NCBI GenBank assembly: GCA_910579495.1
Contig: CAJTVD010000051.1
Span: 1-29,602, forward strand
Origin: an uncultured Lachnospiraceae bacterium
GTDB lineage: Bacteria > Bacillota > Clostridia > Lachnospirales > Lachnospiraceae
Direction of reading: 5' to 3'
DNA: 29,602 bases
The notes beneath the pieces were generated by a model. The model was not told the origin of the DNA. It was given only the letters and a program-made list of their open reading frames with translations, and did no database searches. The position numbers and the translations under genes were made by a program. This document shows positions 1 to 7,760 of this stretch, in pieces. How positions within the stretch are numbered: position 1 is the first letter of the stretch; every line of letters starts with the position of its first letter.

Positions 1-26
1 CATTTTGTTGAAGTTCTTTTATATTT

Positions 27-281
27 TTATCTAGCACAACAGGTTAAATTATTATTTAATGAATTAACTGCCTTCGCACTTGCCGCAATCCTGGATGATG
101 TGCTTGCCAAGCTATCCGTTATTCCGTCAACTGCCCCTAATTTTGTCTCTGCATTCTTACCATCGTTAAATTCACAGTCAGATGCCTTATGCCAGAAGGA
201 TAGCCTCTGCCATTGTTTTGTTGCGGCATTGGCCAGTTTCCTGAATTTCCTTCCTGTTACTATTGTTTCATTAATTGCCAT
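27..281 (-). CDS. Small phage tail-region protein, 84 aa
   Basis: A short protein starting MAINETIVTGRKFRKL and containing a WQRLSFWHKASD stretch. From memory, proteins like this sit next to tail fibre genes in Lachnospiraceae prophages, but I know of no assigned function. The C-terminal half (GAVDGITDSLASTSSRIAAS) is Ser/Ala/Thr-rich and helical-looking, like linker pieces of tail appendages. The start at 281 has a good ribosome binding site (AAAGGAG, about 9 bases upstream). The gene is separated from the upstream tail genes by a hairpin terminator, so it may begin a new transcription unit or depend on read-through. Confidence 0.6.
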   Translation of the reverse strand: MAINETIVTGRKFRKLANAATKQWQRLSFWHKASDCEFNDGKNAETKLGAVDGITDSLASTSSRIAASAKAVNSLNNNLTCCAR

Positions 282-301
282 GTAGTTGTTCTCCTTTCAA
301 A

Positions 302-328
302 GCAATAAAAACCACCCCGAAGAGGTGG
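302..328 (-). terminator. Intrinsic terminator after the tail-fibre operon
   Basis: Read on the minus strand, CCACCTC and GGGGTGG pair into a 7-bp stem (one G-U pair) around TTC, so the hairpin top resembles a C(UUCG)G loop. It is followed directly by TTTTTATT. It lies 33 bases past the stop of the 361-858 gene and probably ends the tail/lysis transcript. Confidence 0.75.
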
Positions 329-360
329 ATGTATACATAAATTAGTTTTATTTTTGTTTT

Positions 361-858
361 TTAAATCCAGATTGTATTTTCAGGCGCTTCATCTGGTTCT
401 TTTTCTTCTTCCCATTCACTGATTACTGGCTCCTTTTCCTCTTCATTGTCATTAATGAATATTTGGATCGGTTCTAATGGTTCCGGGACATCACTATCTG
501 AAAATAACTGGATTGTTTCAAGTGGCTCTATTTCATCAGTATCTGTAAAAATAGATATATTTTCAGTGCGGAAATGAAGCTTTTCATCATAATACATGAA
601 TGGCTGTTCCTTGGGGGGTTTTTCCAGCAGATACTTCTGCAGGCTGTAAATGCGGTTTTCGATGAGGTTAAAAAAGTCAGAAAAATAGCCATAGATGCCA
701 CTTTGCTGGTTTATATAATCATTTGCTTCATCATAGTTACCCTGTGCAACCAAACTGTTATAATAATTGATGGCTTCAATATTTTCAAGATTGTTATCCT
801 GAAAAAAAATCATTTCATCTATTTGGTTAGGATAATATGACACTGGATTGCATAACAT
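361..858 (-). CDS. Hypothetical tail-fibre-associated protein with acidic repeats, 165 aa
   Basis: I do not recognise a family. The N-terminal half looks helical (NYDEANDYINQQ and an FSDFFNLIENRIYSLQKYL stretch). The C-terminal third holds an approximate 14-15-residue repeat in which an I-x-(I/L)-F strand alternates with Asp/Ser turns and Glu-Pro: ISIFTDTDEIEP, then IQLFSDSDVPEP, then IQIFINDN, followed by a Glu-rich tail ending NTIWI. A GTG at 867 is in frame, but it lies inside the ribosome binding site (GGGGAGGTG), so the ATG at 858 is chosen. It follows the 107-aa gene almost without a gap. The position after the fibre suggests a fibre accessory or fibre chaperone; this is inference. Confidence 0.6.
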   Translation of the reverse strand: MLCNPVSYYPNQIDEMIFFQDNNLENIEAINYYNSLVAQGNYDEANDYINQQSGIYGYFSDFFNLIENRIYSLQKYLLEKPPKEQPFMYYDEKLHFRTENISIFTDTDEIEPLETIQLFSDSDVPEPLEPIQIFINDNEEEKEPVISEWEEEKEPDEAPENTIWI

Positions 859-863
859 TAATA

Positions 864-1187
864 TCACCTCCCCAGCCAGATATCACCTTCAAGGCAATCA
901 GGTTCATCCTCTTCAACATATACAATCTGCTGCATTAGCTTTGCGTATTTTTGGGCATTGAATATTTCCTCTTCCCAAGTTCTGAATGTGGCTGCATCAA
1001 CAATATAATGTGGCAATACATCTTTATTAGCCTGTATCAAACGTGCTGCCTGGCCATAGAGCCCTTTTTCCCTAAGGGAATTTATTTGGTTGATTATAGG
1101 TGCGATATTGTCATCCGCATTTCTAAAATCATGTTTTGTTATTAGCTTACTTGGAAAAGCGCTAAATTCATTTTCATATGCTGGCAT
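864..1187 (-). CDS. Hypothetical tail-region protein, 107 aa
   Basis: Unknown function. It begins MPAYENEF and is mostly helical by composition. It ends EGDIWLGR, and the last codons plus TGA stop (GGG AGG TGA) are themselves the ribosome binding site of the next gene, so the two are translationally coupled. An in-frame start 30 bases further upstream exists, but the site GGGAGGTGATATTT directly before the ATG at 1187 decides the start. It is encoded right after the tail fibre and may be a fibre assembly or tip protein. Confidence 0.55.
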   Translation of the reverse strand: MPAYENEFSAFPSKLITKHDFRNADDNIAPIINQINSLREKGLYGQAARLIQANKDVLPHYIVDAATFRTWEEEIFNAQKYAKLMQQIVYVEEDEPDCLEGDIWLGR

Positions 1188-1201
1188 AAATATCACCTCC
1201 C

Positions 1202-3220
1202 TTAAGCGTCTACCCAAGTAGCCCCAGCAGCTAAATTCGATGGTTCTGCGCTGGAATATGTTATGCCATTCTTCGCATTCCCATTTAAATTGCCATTAAT
1301 CATGCCATTTGGGGTGATGGATACTTGCGCTGTTACTTTATTGGTACCCGCATTATAATCTGTATCGGTGATATATGTAAAAAATAACGTATTATTAGTG
1401 TACGCGCCTATTTCCCATGAACCGTTGTTAGTTTTTATGCTGGCCAATGGTATATATTGGCTTGAACCCATACTATTTGTACGCACTAAAGCACCGTCAC
1501 GCCCGTCGCGCCATGATTTTGATATTCCGTTCCTTGCGACTTGGCCTGACAATGTCAAACTGCCTGGAAGGTTTGTATTGCCACTCCCGTCAAGCAAGGT
1601 CAGAGTCCTTTTTAAAGTTACAAACTTTCCAGTATATTGCCTGACATATATTGGCTCATTTGCGTCATCAGCGGTTGCGATTTCACAATAACCTGCATTG
1701 GAGGCGGTTGCCCCGCCAACGATCCGCCAGTAATCATTCCCCCCACATATTCCGCCGATTCCTTTGACAGATGTCCCCGAATCAGTAAATTCAACGCTTC
1801 CTGTCAGGTTCCCTCCAGATAATGGGAGATAATTAGTTGAATTTGCATCATCCCTCCATGCCGGGGTGCCATTTGCATCTGTTTTCCAAACCTTATTTGC
1901 CTGGCCGCTGCCTTTTGCGACATATCCCTCGCTATCCTTTGTACAGGCTTTCCAGGTGTCTGTAAAGGCTGCATTATTTGGGACGGCTTTGCGCACACTG
2001 GTATTCACCCATGCCCCCCATGCCCCGTTATGCCGCACACGTTCATACCTGTCACAATTAGTGGCAGATACACTGCTATCTACAGCAAAATGGTAAACTA
2101 TTTGGCGCAGGTAATTTGCGTTATGGGCGATTACGGTACCATATATCCATCCCGTAGCCGGGGCGTTTGTTGCGCCAGATGCCATATACCAGCCATTTGT
2201 TGTGGCACTATTCCAATCAGTTACTGTTTTACAGAAATCAGATAACCTGAATGTTGTACCAGACAACGCCAGGTGTGCCCCTGCTGTATATTTTGTGTCA
2301 GGGGGTATATCTGCTGTAGTATACACCCTATACCAAGCCCCCCATGCGTTGTTATAATAATTCCGCATATACCGTTTGGGGTTAGCCGCCATATATTCAA
2401 CGATCTCCTGATATATGCCTGCATGTTTCCCCACGGCCATAAAAAAAGCATTTGCTGTTGGGCAGTTCACAAAAGTTGCCACAGTTGCATTTGCCGGGCT
2501 GTAATAAAACCCGCATGTTGAAATATTATTCAGGTTTGTATTTTCTGCGATATTTTGTGCATTAAGATAGTTTGCGCTTCCCCCGTTTGCGGGCATAGAT
2601 GCTGGTTTGTTCTTGATAAATGCATCTGAATTTGCATCTGTAACATTCCAGTCAGACTGTACATTTACTTCGGCCCCTGGTGCGACCCCTCCGAGTTTTT
2701 CCTTTTCAGCATTGGTATAATCGTTTGTGGATAACCCTTTTCCAGCTATTTTATCAACTTTTGCAGTTGTAATGTTATCAATTAAGGATTTATTATTTTT
2801 AATATAAGTAACAATTTCACTTAATTGGTCAAGCGTTGTATCGTCACTGTCTGCCAATGTATTCAATCTTACAATTAGTTCAGATATACTCTCATTAATG
2901 GATGATTCTGCCATAATAGCCCTATTTGTTTCATTGGCTATATTATTTGAAAGTCCGTCCTCTGAAGCGTTCGCCCTGGCAATTTCACTATTAAGGTTTT
3001 GGATAATTTCATTTTCTTTTCCAATAGCCCTTGATATTTCAGAATTTAATGATTCTTTTGTTGCAAGCAGGTTGTCCTGGCTTTCATTTTTTTGCTCAAT
3101 TTTTTTTAAGGCAGAGTCAACCAAGTCCATATTCATGTTAAAAATATTGACATCATACCGTTCGTTTGATATTGGTTTTTGAAGTTTATAATTTGGGGAA
3201 TAGTTAATAGATACCACCAC
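1202..3220 (-). CDS. Phage tail fibre protein with two pyocin-knob domains
   Basis: About 672 residues. Residues 1-40 resemble the baseplate-attachment start of clostridial fibres (INYSPNYKLQKP, NMNMDLVDSALKK). Residues 40-125 form a Glu/Asn/Ile coiled coil with repeated RA-x-x-x-E units. Residues 165-205 carry the fibre linker YTNAEKEKLGGVAPGAEVNV. Two pyocin-knob-type domains follow, at about 232-302 and 335-430, each ending in a YNNAWGAWYRV or HNGAWGAWVNT strand. The rest is Gly/Asn/Thr-rich beta structure, as in receptor-binding fibre shafts. The likely role is host-surface recognition. The start is uncertain: the GTG at 3220 overlaps the only Shine-Dalgarno-like run (AAGGTGG), so initiation a few codons downstream is possible. 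Confidence 0.85.
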   Translation of the reverse strand: MVVSINYSPNYKLQKPISNERYDVNIFNMNMDLVDSALKKIEQKNESQDNLLATKESLNSEISRAIGKENEIIQNLNSEIARANASEDGLSNNIANETNRAIMAESSINESISELIVRLNTLADSDDTTLDQLSEIVTYIKNNKSLIDNITTAKVDKIAGKGLSTNDYTNAEKEKLGGVAPGAEVNVQSDWNVTDANSDAFIKNKPASMPANGGSANYLNAQNIAENTNLNNISTCGFYYSPANATVATFVNCPTANAFFMAVGKHAGIYQEIVEYMAANPKRYMRNYYNNAWGAWYRVYTTADIPPDTKYTAGAHLALSGTTFRLSDFCKTVTDWNSATTNGWYMASGATNAPATGWIYGTVIAHNANYLRQIVYHFAVDSSVSATNCDRYERVRHNGAWGAWVNTSVRKAVPNNAAFTDTWKACTKDSEGYVAKGSGQANKVWKTDANGTPAWRDDANSTNYLPLSGGNLTGSVEFTDSGTSVKGIGGICGGNDYWRIVGGATASNAGYCEIATADDANEPIYVRQYTGKFVTLKRTLTLLDGSGNTNLPGSLTLSGQVARNGISKSWRDGRDGALVRTNSMGSSQYIPLASIKTNNGSWEIGAYTNNTLFFTYITDTDYNAGTNKVTAQVSITPNGMINGNLNGNAKNGITYSSAEPSNLAAGATWVDA

Positions 3221-3255
3221 CTTATGATAAATTTATATATTTCTTTATAGATCCA

Positions 3256-5028
3256 TTATAATTTGTCACCACGCATAATGGTAGTAAGCTGTTCATGTGT
3301 ATATTTGCCAAGCACTCCATGCTTATAACCAGACAGCACTTTATGTGTCCCTTTTTCTTTAAGCAGCATTTCATATAGGGGATAGAACCTGTACATTGTA
3401 ATTGTTGTTGTGTATGAAGAAAAATCATGGGACACTGAACTGATGATATATTGGTGTTCCCTGTCAGAATCGCTCCGTTTATAAGACACTTTTTTATTCA
3501 CGTCAAGAAATGGCAGGAGGGCAGTTGTGATTGTGATATTGTCTGTCAGCCTGCAGTTTTTCCAATTTTCCCACTTTGCCCTGTCTGCTGCTAAGTCATC
3601 AGAAGTGATATTGTCATATTCGCCGCCAGTTTTAATATCAGGGATTTCACCTAACTTTTCAACAGTAAAAGGTGAATCATTTACAATTACCATATCAACA
3701 CGCTCGCAATGGTAAAACTTCTGGAAGTATTCTTTTGAATATAATTCGTATTTTTCCCCATCAGGGCTCGTAACAAACTGCCCGCTTTTTTTCCCGCTGG
3801 CCAAAACATTGATGGCATGTACCTGCCATTGGCCTAATAAATAAGCTTTAACCACATCCTGCTTGTCCACGCGGCTTTTTTTTATCTTAAAGGCATATAC
3901 TTGGTTGGGTTTTAGTGTATCAGGTTTGGCTGGCTCTTCATTTGCCTCATTCAAAATGGGGATTGCACCAAAGCCGTTTATATTTAGGCAGGGGGCTGCC
4001 TGGTTCAGCGAAGGAATTTTTATTGCAATCACATCGCCATTATAATACCCCTCTTCATAACCAACAATGGTGGAAGAGTAAGTATTATTTTCATAAGTAC
4101 ATTCTTCACTATAAAAATCAGCATCAATGACCCTGCCCCAGATTTCACATATATTCCTTACTTTAGCCATGTCAACCGTGGTATTTTCTGATATCAGTAC
4201 CTTTTGGAGAAAATCATTGTCCAAACAGATATCATCTTCATAGCACATAGGTTTTAGCTGGCAGACAAAAGTGTTGTTTTCCATGTCGAAGAACATTTCA
4301 TAATTAGGGTACAAGTCACGGAAAGTTGTAAGGATAGATAGGATGCTGCACCCGGCAGAAAAATCCTGGTCAGATGGTATCGCATTCCAAGTTTCATTTT
4401 CTTCCCTATATTGCTGCCATTCTTCGTTATATTCTGGGATGCCCTTATATTCACCAATGTCGTCGATCCTATGGTTAGTTATCCCCGCTAATTTTTCAAG
4501 TGTTTCAATAACCGCATTGCGGATGATATTATATTCGATAACTTCACCTGTTTCCTCATTTTCCTTATATGCGGGGTAACTGATAGTTAATGCACCTAAC
4601 TGCCCATTTTTTGTGCCGTCCAGTTTTTTCATAAAATCAGAACAGTTGACTGCCATGCTATTTGTAACTGCATCATAAGTGCCAGACGTATCAGCATATA
4701 CATAATATCCCAAAGGATAGAATTTATATTGCCTGGTCCTTCTGTTTAACAGCCCAATTGATATCCTTATATCTTTATTCAGCCATAATAAGCTTGTTTC
4801 TGTAAGCTTTATGTGTTCTGCCAAAGTAGGCTGGACAGTAAAATTGGCAGTACGCTTTATATCTGATTCCCCGGATATTGACATACTGCCGCCAGTTAAC
4901 CCACATTCAATATTCCCAATTATTTTTTGTTTTGTGTCCAGTACTTCTATTTTTAGTTTCATAGTCTGAGGTGCTGCTGACTGTTGGAGTACTATTAATA
5001 AATCTTCCTGTGTAATAATATCTGCCAT
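3256..5028 (-). CDS. Tail hub / baseplate protein (DUF5048-like), 590 aa
   Basis: The N-terminal region (about 20-130) has the layout of tail hub proteins: a GSMSISGESDIKRTANFTV strand block, then a stretch on instrument-like beta strands (FYPLGYYVYADTSGTYD). It then runs into a long, varied middle part and a C-terminal strand segment (REHQYIISSVSHDFSSYTTT) of the kind seen in hub proteins that assemble at the tail tip. Its ATG overlaps the stop of the upstream gene (TAATG), so the two are coupled. The family name DUF5048 comes from memory of similar proteins and is uncertain. The role as a tail-tip structural protein rests on its position before the fibre and its strand-rich sequence. Confidence 0.6.
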   Translation of the reverse strand: MADIITQEDLLIVLQQSAAPQTMKLKIEVLDTKQKIIGNIECGLTGGSMSISGESDIKRTANFTVQPTLAEHIKLTETSLLWLNKDIRISIGLLNRRTRQYKFYPLGYYVYADTSGTYDAVTNSMAVNCSDFMKKLDGTKNGQLGALTISYPAYKENEETGEVIEYNIIRNAVIETLEKLAGITNHRIDDIGEYKGIPEYNEEWQQYREENETWNAIPSDQDFSAGCSILSILTTFRDLYPNYEMFFDMENNTFVCQLKPMCYEDDICLDNDFLQKVLISENTTVDMAKVRNICEIWGRVIDADFYSEECTYENNTYSSTIVGYEEGYYNGDVIAIKIPSLNQAAPCLNINGFGAIPILNEANEEPAKPDTLKPNQVYAFKIKKSRVDKQDVVKAYLLGQWQVHAINVLASGKKSGQFVTSPDGEKYELYSKEYFQKFYHCERVDMVIVNDSPFTVEKLGEIPDIKTGGEYDNITSDDLAADRAKWENWKNCRLTDNITITTALLPFLDVNKKVSYKRSDSDREHQYIISSVSHDFSSYTTTITMYRFYPLYEMLLKEKGTHKVLSGYKHGVLGKYTHEQLTTIMRGDKL

Positions 5029-5957
5029 TAGCTATTCCACCATTCTGGTTCTATATTAGAGAAGCCTAAGTAATATAAATCCTCCTCAGAATTAACGCTT
5101 CCAACCTCGGCCCATGGCCAGGAAATTTCACGGTCATTATAGCCCAGGTTTGCCGTATCGGCAGGGCTTGGGGTTACCTGGGCTAACCATAATCGGCCGT
5201 CAGGTAGTTTTAATATCTTGGGTATGCCGTCACATATGAAATCCATAAAGTCCCGTTGAAATTTGGTGCGCTGGTGATCATACTCTTTATCATAGGCCAG
5301 CTCGCAGCCCGCCTCATCAATAAGTGGGACAAAGGAACCCTTGCAATTACCAGTATCATAATTAGCTGCCGTATTTCTTACAAAGATTGGATACCTGCCG
5401 TTTAATAATTCAACAGTGGAAGAGGGGATGTTGCGTGTAGTATCACAGTACCCATCTGTTATTTCAGTCCCCCAGACGGTATCTCCTTCAATTAAAAACA
5501 TTTTATCAAAATCAGAAACGATCCTTGTAGTAGCATAAATGCCTTCGCAACCATATAATACAGGTACAATAGCATATTCTACTGGCTGGCCTGATGCAAC
5601 AAAGTAATCAGGGTAGTTTATAACAAAATCATCCAGCCCCTTAACTTCTTTAGCAACAATTGTTTTCCATTTGAAATTTCCTTCCGTCCTGCTTTTTAAA
5701 ATAATATGTGACGTAGTTTCCAGGTTCCAGTCAACATTCCCTGCATTTGTAGTATTATCAAATTTAGCCCATAATATCGTATCAAAATCCCATTGGGCAG
5801 GGCAGTTATTGCTTAATTCAAAGTCAGTATTTTTGGAAATATATAGGTCATCATATATACCGTTTTTTAATTCTACATAATTAATATTTTCAATGCCAGT
5901 GGGTGTAGGGGCACATGCTAGTGCACCTCCCACAAAATTACTTCCGCATAGGAACAT
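5028..5957 (-). CDS. Probable distal tail / baseplate protein, 309 aa
   Basis: I do not recognise a named family. It is rich in beta-strand patterns and Trp/Asn (CPAQWDFDTILWAKFDN), with a late segment GIPKILKLPDGRLWLAQVT and then SWPWAEVGSV. Those segments read like the C-terminal part of distal tail proteins, where a property of the tail ring is compared along a measured length. It shares the short motif FLIEGD with the neighbour encoded upstream. The start at 5957 has GGAGGTGA about 12 bases before it. It sits between two other tail proteins and its stop overlaps the next start, so it belongs to the tail-tip operon. Confidence 0.55.
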   Translation of the reverse strand: MFLCGSNFVGGALACAPTPTGIENINYVELKNGIYDDLYISKNTDFELSNNCPAQWDFDTILWAKFDNTTNAGNVDWNLETTSHIILKSRTEGNFKWKTIVAKEVKGLDDFVINYPDYFVASGQPVEYAIVPVLYGCEGIYATTRIVSDFDKMFLIEGDTVWGTEITDGYCDTTRNIPSSTVELLNGRYPIFVRNTAANYDTGNCKGSFVPLIDEAGCELAYDKEYDHQRTKFQRDFMDFICDGIPKILKLPDGRLWLAQVTPSPADTANLGYNDREISWPWAEVGSVNSEEDLYYLGFSNIEPEWWNS

Positions 5958-5963
5958 ATGCCC

Positions 5964-7181
5964 TTAATCACCTCCTAACCATAAGTCATTAAGTATTGTG
6001 TTTAATGGTTCAGCTTTATCTAAAAATGTTGTATAGGAATCTTTCCCTACAACATAAGTATTTCCATCCGTATTGACCCAGGCATCATTATCAGACATTA
6101 ACTGCTGGCTTGGCCGTTCTGTGCCATACCATATATCGCCTTCTGTTGTAAACCCAAGCTCAATGAATACTTTTAACTGGTACACATTATTTTTCCGCCT
6201 GATGGCAACCGTAACCATATCAGTATTATCAAATACCTGCGGGCCAGAATATATTAAATAATTATTGGCACCATTAGGTACGAGAAGCCTGAACCTAAGT
6301 TCCCCATTGGTATAAATGCGTGAACTTAGCGTCAGCCCTAAATTGCCATTCTTCATTTTAAAAATGTCTGCAGTCTGCCATAAATGAATCCCGCGGATTA
6401 TCACAGTAAAGTCGCCTTCAATAAGGAAACCCTTATCATAATATAGGATTTTGTCCCGGAGGTCTATCATGCCGTCAATATATTCGAAACTATCTGTGCC
6501 ATTATATTGGATGATAATTAGGTTTGTTGCAACTTGGATACATCCTTGGGATGGGAGTGGGGTAGCATAGATCCTTGCATACGTATTAGGGTTTTCAAAT
6601 TTTACAGTAATTTCAACATAGCCTGTATCCAGTTCCATTCCGTTGACAGTGACACCAACACATCTAATATAATAAACGGTATTGTTATCAAGGCCCTTGT
6701 AGGTATAGCTGATATCAACCCCATCTGTCAGTTCATTGCTTTGTGTTAACTGTTTTTTGGAGGCATCATATAAATAAAAAATGTATTTGCTTATATCTTC
6801 CCAATCCTCTGAATAATAATGGATAGTGGCAGTAAAAGATGAATTTGTGATTATTTGGTTCTCCGGGATATCTTCAAAATAAAAGTCAGGGGTGGCAAAT
6901 GTGTAGAAGAGGACTTTATTGGATAATGCTGATGGGATATTTTCTACATCATATGTTTGCGCCTGTATAATATATTTTTTGCTGTTTTGTAATGTGTGGG
7001 CAGGGATGGTATGCTTTAATGCAAAGGAAGATACTAAGTCGTCAAATACTACATTATTTGTATCGCTGTCATATATGATTACCCTGTTTGCATGGGCGCG
7101 GTTGCCCATCCAAGAAAGGGTGATTTCAAAGTCTTTATTTGCATCGAAAGGCTGGATACGCATTATGGTAGGTTTTGCCAT
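5964..7181 (-). CDS. Tail/baseplate protein with fibronectin-like and lectin-like regions, 405 aa
   Basis: Residues 1-200 look like two fibronectin-type beta sandwiches (ITLSWMGNRAHANRVIIYDS; NNTVYYIRCVGVTVNG). Residues 225-370 look like a concanavalin/laminin-G-type sandwich (GDFTVIIRGIHLW, MKNGNLGLTLSSRIYTNGEL, MVTVAIRRKNNVYQLKVFI). Such domains are usual in phage tail-tip and baseplate proteins that touch cell-surface sugars. It ends LNDLWLGGD, where the Gly-Gly-Asp codons overlap the next gene's ribosome binding site (GGAGGTGAT). The start has GAAGGTGATAAA directly upstream. The domain calls are by pattern only. Confidence 0.6.
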   Translation of the reverse strand: MAKPTIMRIQPFDANKDFEITLSWMGNRAHANRVIIYDSDTNNVVFDDLVSSFALKHTIPAHTLQNSKKYIIQAQTYDVENIPSALSNKVLFYTFATPDFYFEDIPENQIITNSSFTATIHYYSEDWEDISKYIFYLYDASKKQLTQSNELTDGVDISYTYKGLDNNTVYYIRCVGVTVNGMELDTGYVEITVKFENPNTYARIYATPLPSQGCIQVATNLIIIQYNGTDSFEYIDGMIDLRDKILYYDKGFLIEGDFTVIIRGIHLWQTADIFKMKNGNLGLTLSSRIYTNGELRFRLLVPNGANNYLIYSGPQVFDNTDMVTVAIRRKNNVYQLKVFIELGFTTEGDIWYGTERPSQQLMSDNDAWVNTDGNTYVVGKDSYTTFLDKAEPLNTILNDLWLGGD

Positions 7182-7232
7182 TTTATCACCTTCTTTCTTT
7201 TGAAACTATTTTATCCACAAGCCATCTCAAAG

Positions 7233-7742
7233 CTAAAAGCCTTCTTTTAATTTTTGCTGATAACTATCCCTGATAACTTCAATAGAGATTTCGACTTCTC
7301 CATTGACTAACCCATGGTCGATGATTATTTTTTCATACTTTTCATATGTTGAAATTGCATGGCGGAGACATTCCTTGCTAACATCTTTGCCGCTTGCTAT
7401 TTTGTCAGCAATATGGATAATTTCCCATCTGTAGTCATTGATTTGTTTGTCTACAAACATATCAGTAAGTTTTTTAATATCATCTTTCATTTCTGTGTCA
7501 TGGTCATCAGATTTTTTCATATCTTCCATATGTTTTTTTTGTAACAAGGCAAGGTTCTGGGAAGTCTGGATTATAAGCTCATGCTCTTCCTTTTTTTGTC
7601 TCATCCACTTTGTTTCTAACCCAAGTTTATCAATACACCACTCAAATATAGAGACAATTGCTTTGATACCAATTAGCGTAATAAAGACAGACGTCATAAC
7701 ATATGAAAAATTAATATGGAGTAATTCATTTACTGCATCCAT
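7233..7742 (-). CDS. Membrane-anchored coiled-coil phage protein, 169 aa
   Basis: One N-terminal membrane segment (about residues 13-33, YVMTSVFITLIGIKAIVSIF) is followed by a charged coiled coil (residues 48-100, many Lys/Glu/Gln/Met). The C-terminal helical part ends with KYEKIIIDHGLVNGEVEIS. Proteins of this shape are common beside lysis genes in clostridial prophages. It lies immediately downstream of the endolysin, so an accessory lysis role (spanin-like or holin-modulating) is possible but unproven; tail-associated or superinfection functions cannot be excluded. Confidence 0.6.
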   Translation of the reverse strand: MDAVNELLHINFSYVMTSVFITLIGIKAIVSIFEWCIDKLGLETKWMRQKKEEHELIIQTSQNLALLQKKHMEDMKKSDDHDTEMKDDIKKLTDMFVDKQINDYRWEIIHIADKIASGKDVSKECLRHAISTYEKYEKIIIDHGLVNGEVEISIEVIRDSYQQKLKEGF

Positions 7743-7760
7743 TCATATATTGGCCTTTCC

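Noticed and set aside
1202..3220. Tail fibre considered as a diversity-generating retroelement target
   Set aside because: No reverse transcriptase or template repeat in the window and no variable-region signature seen.
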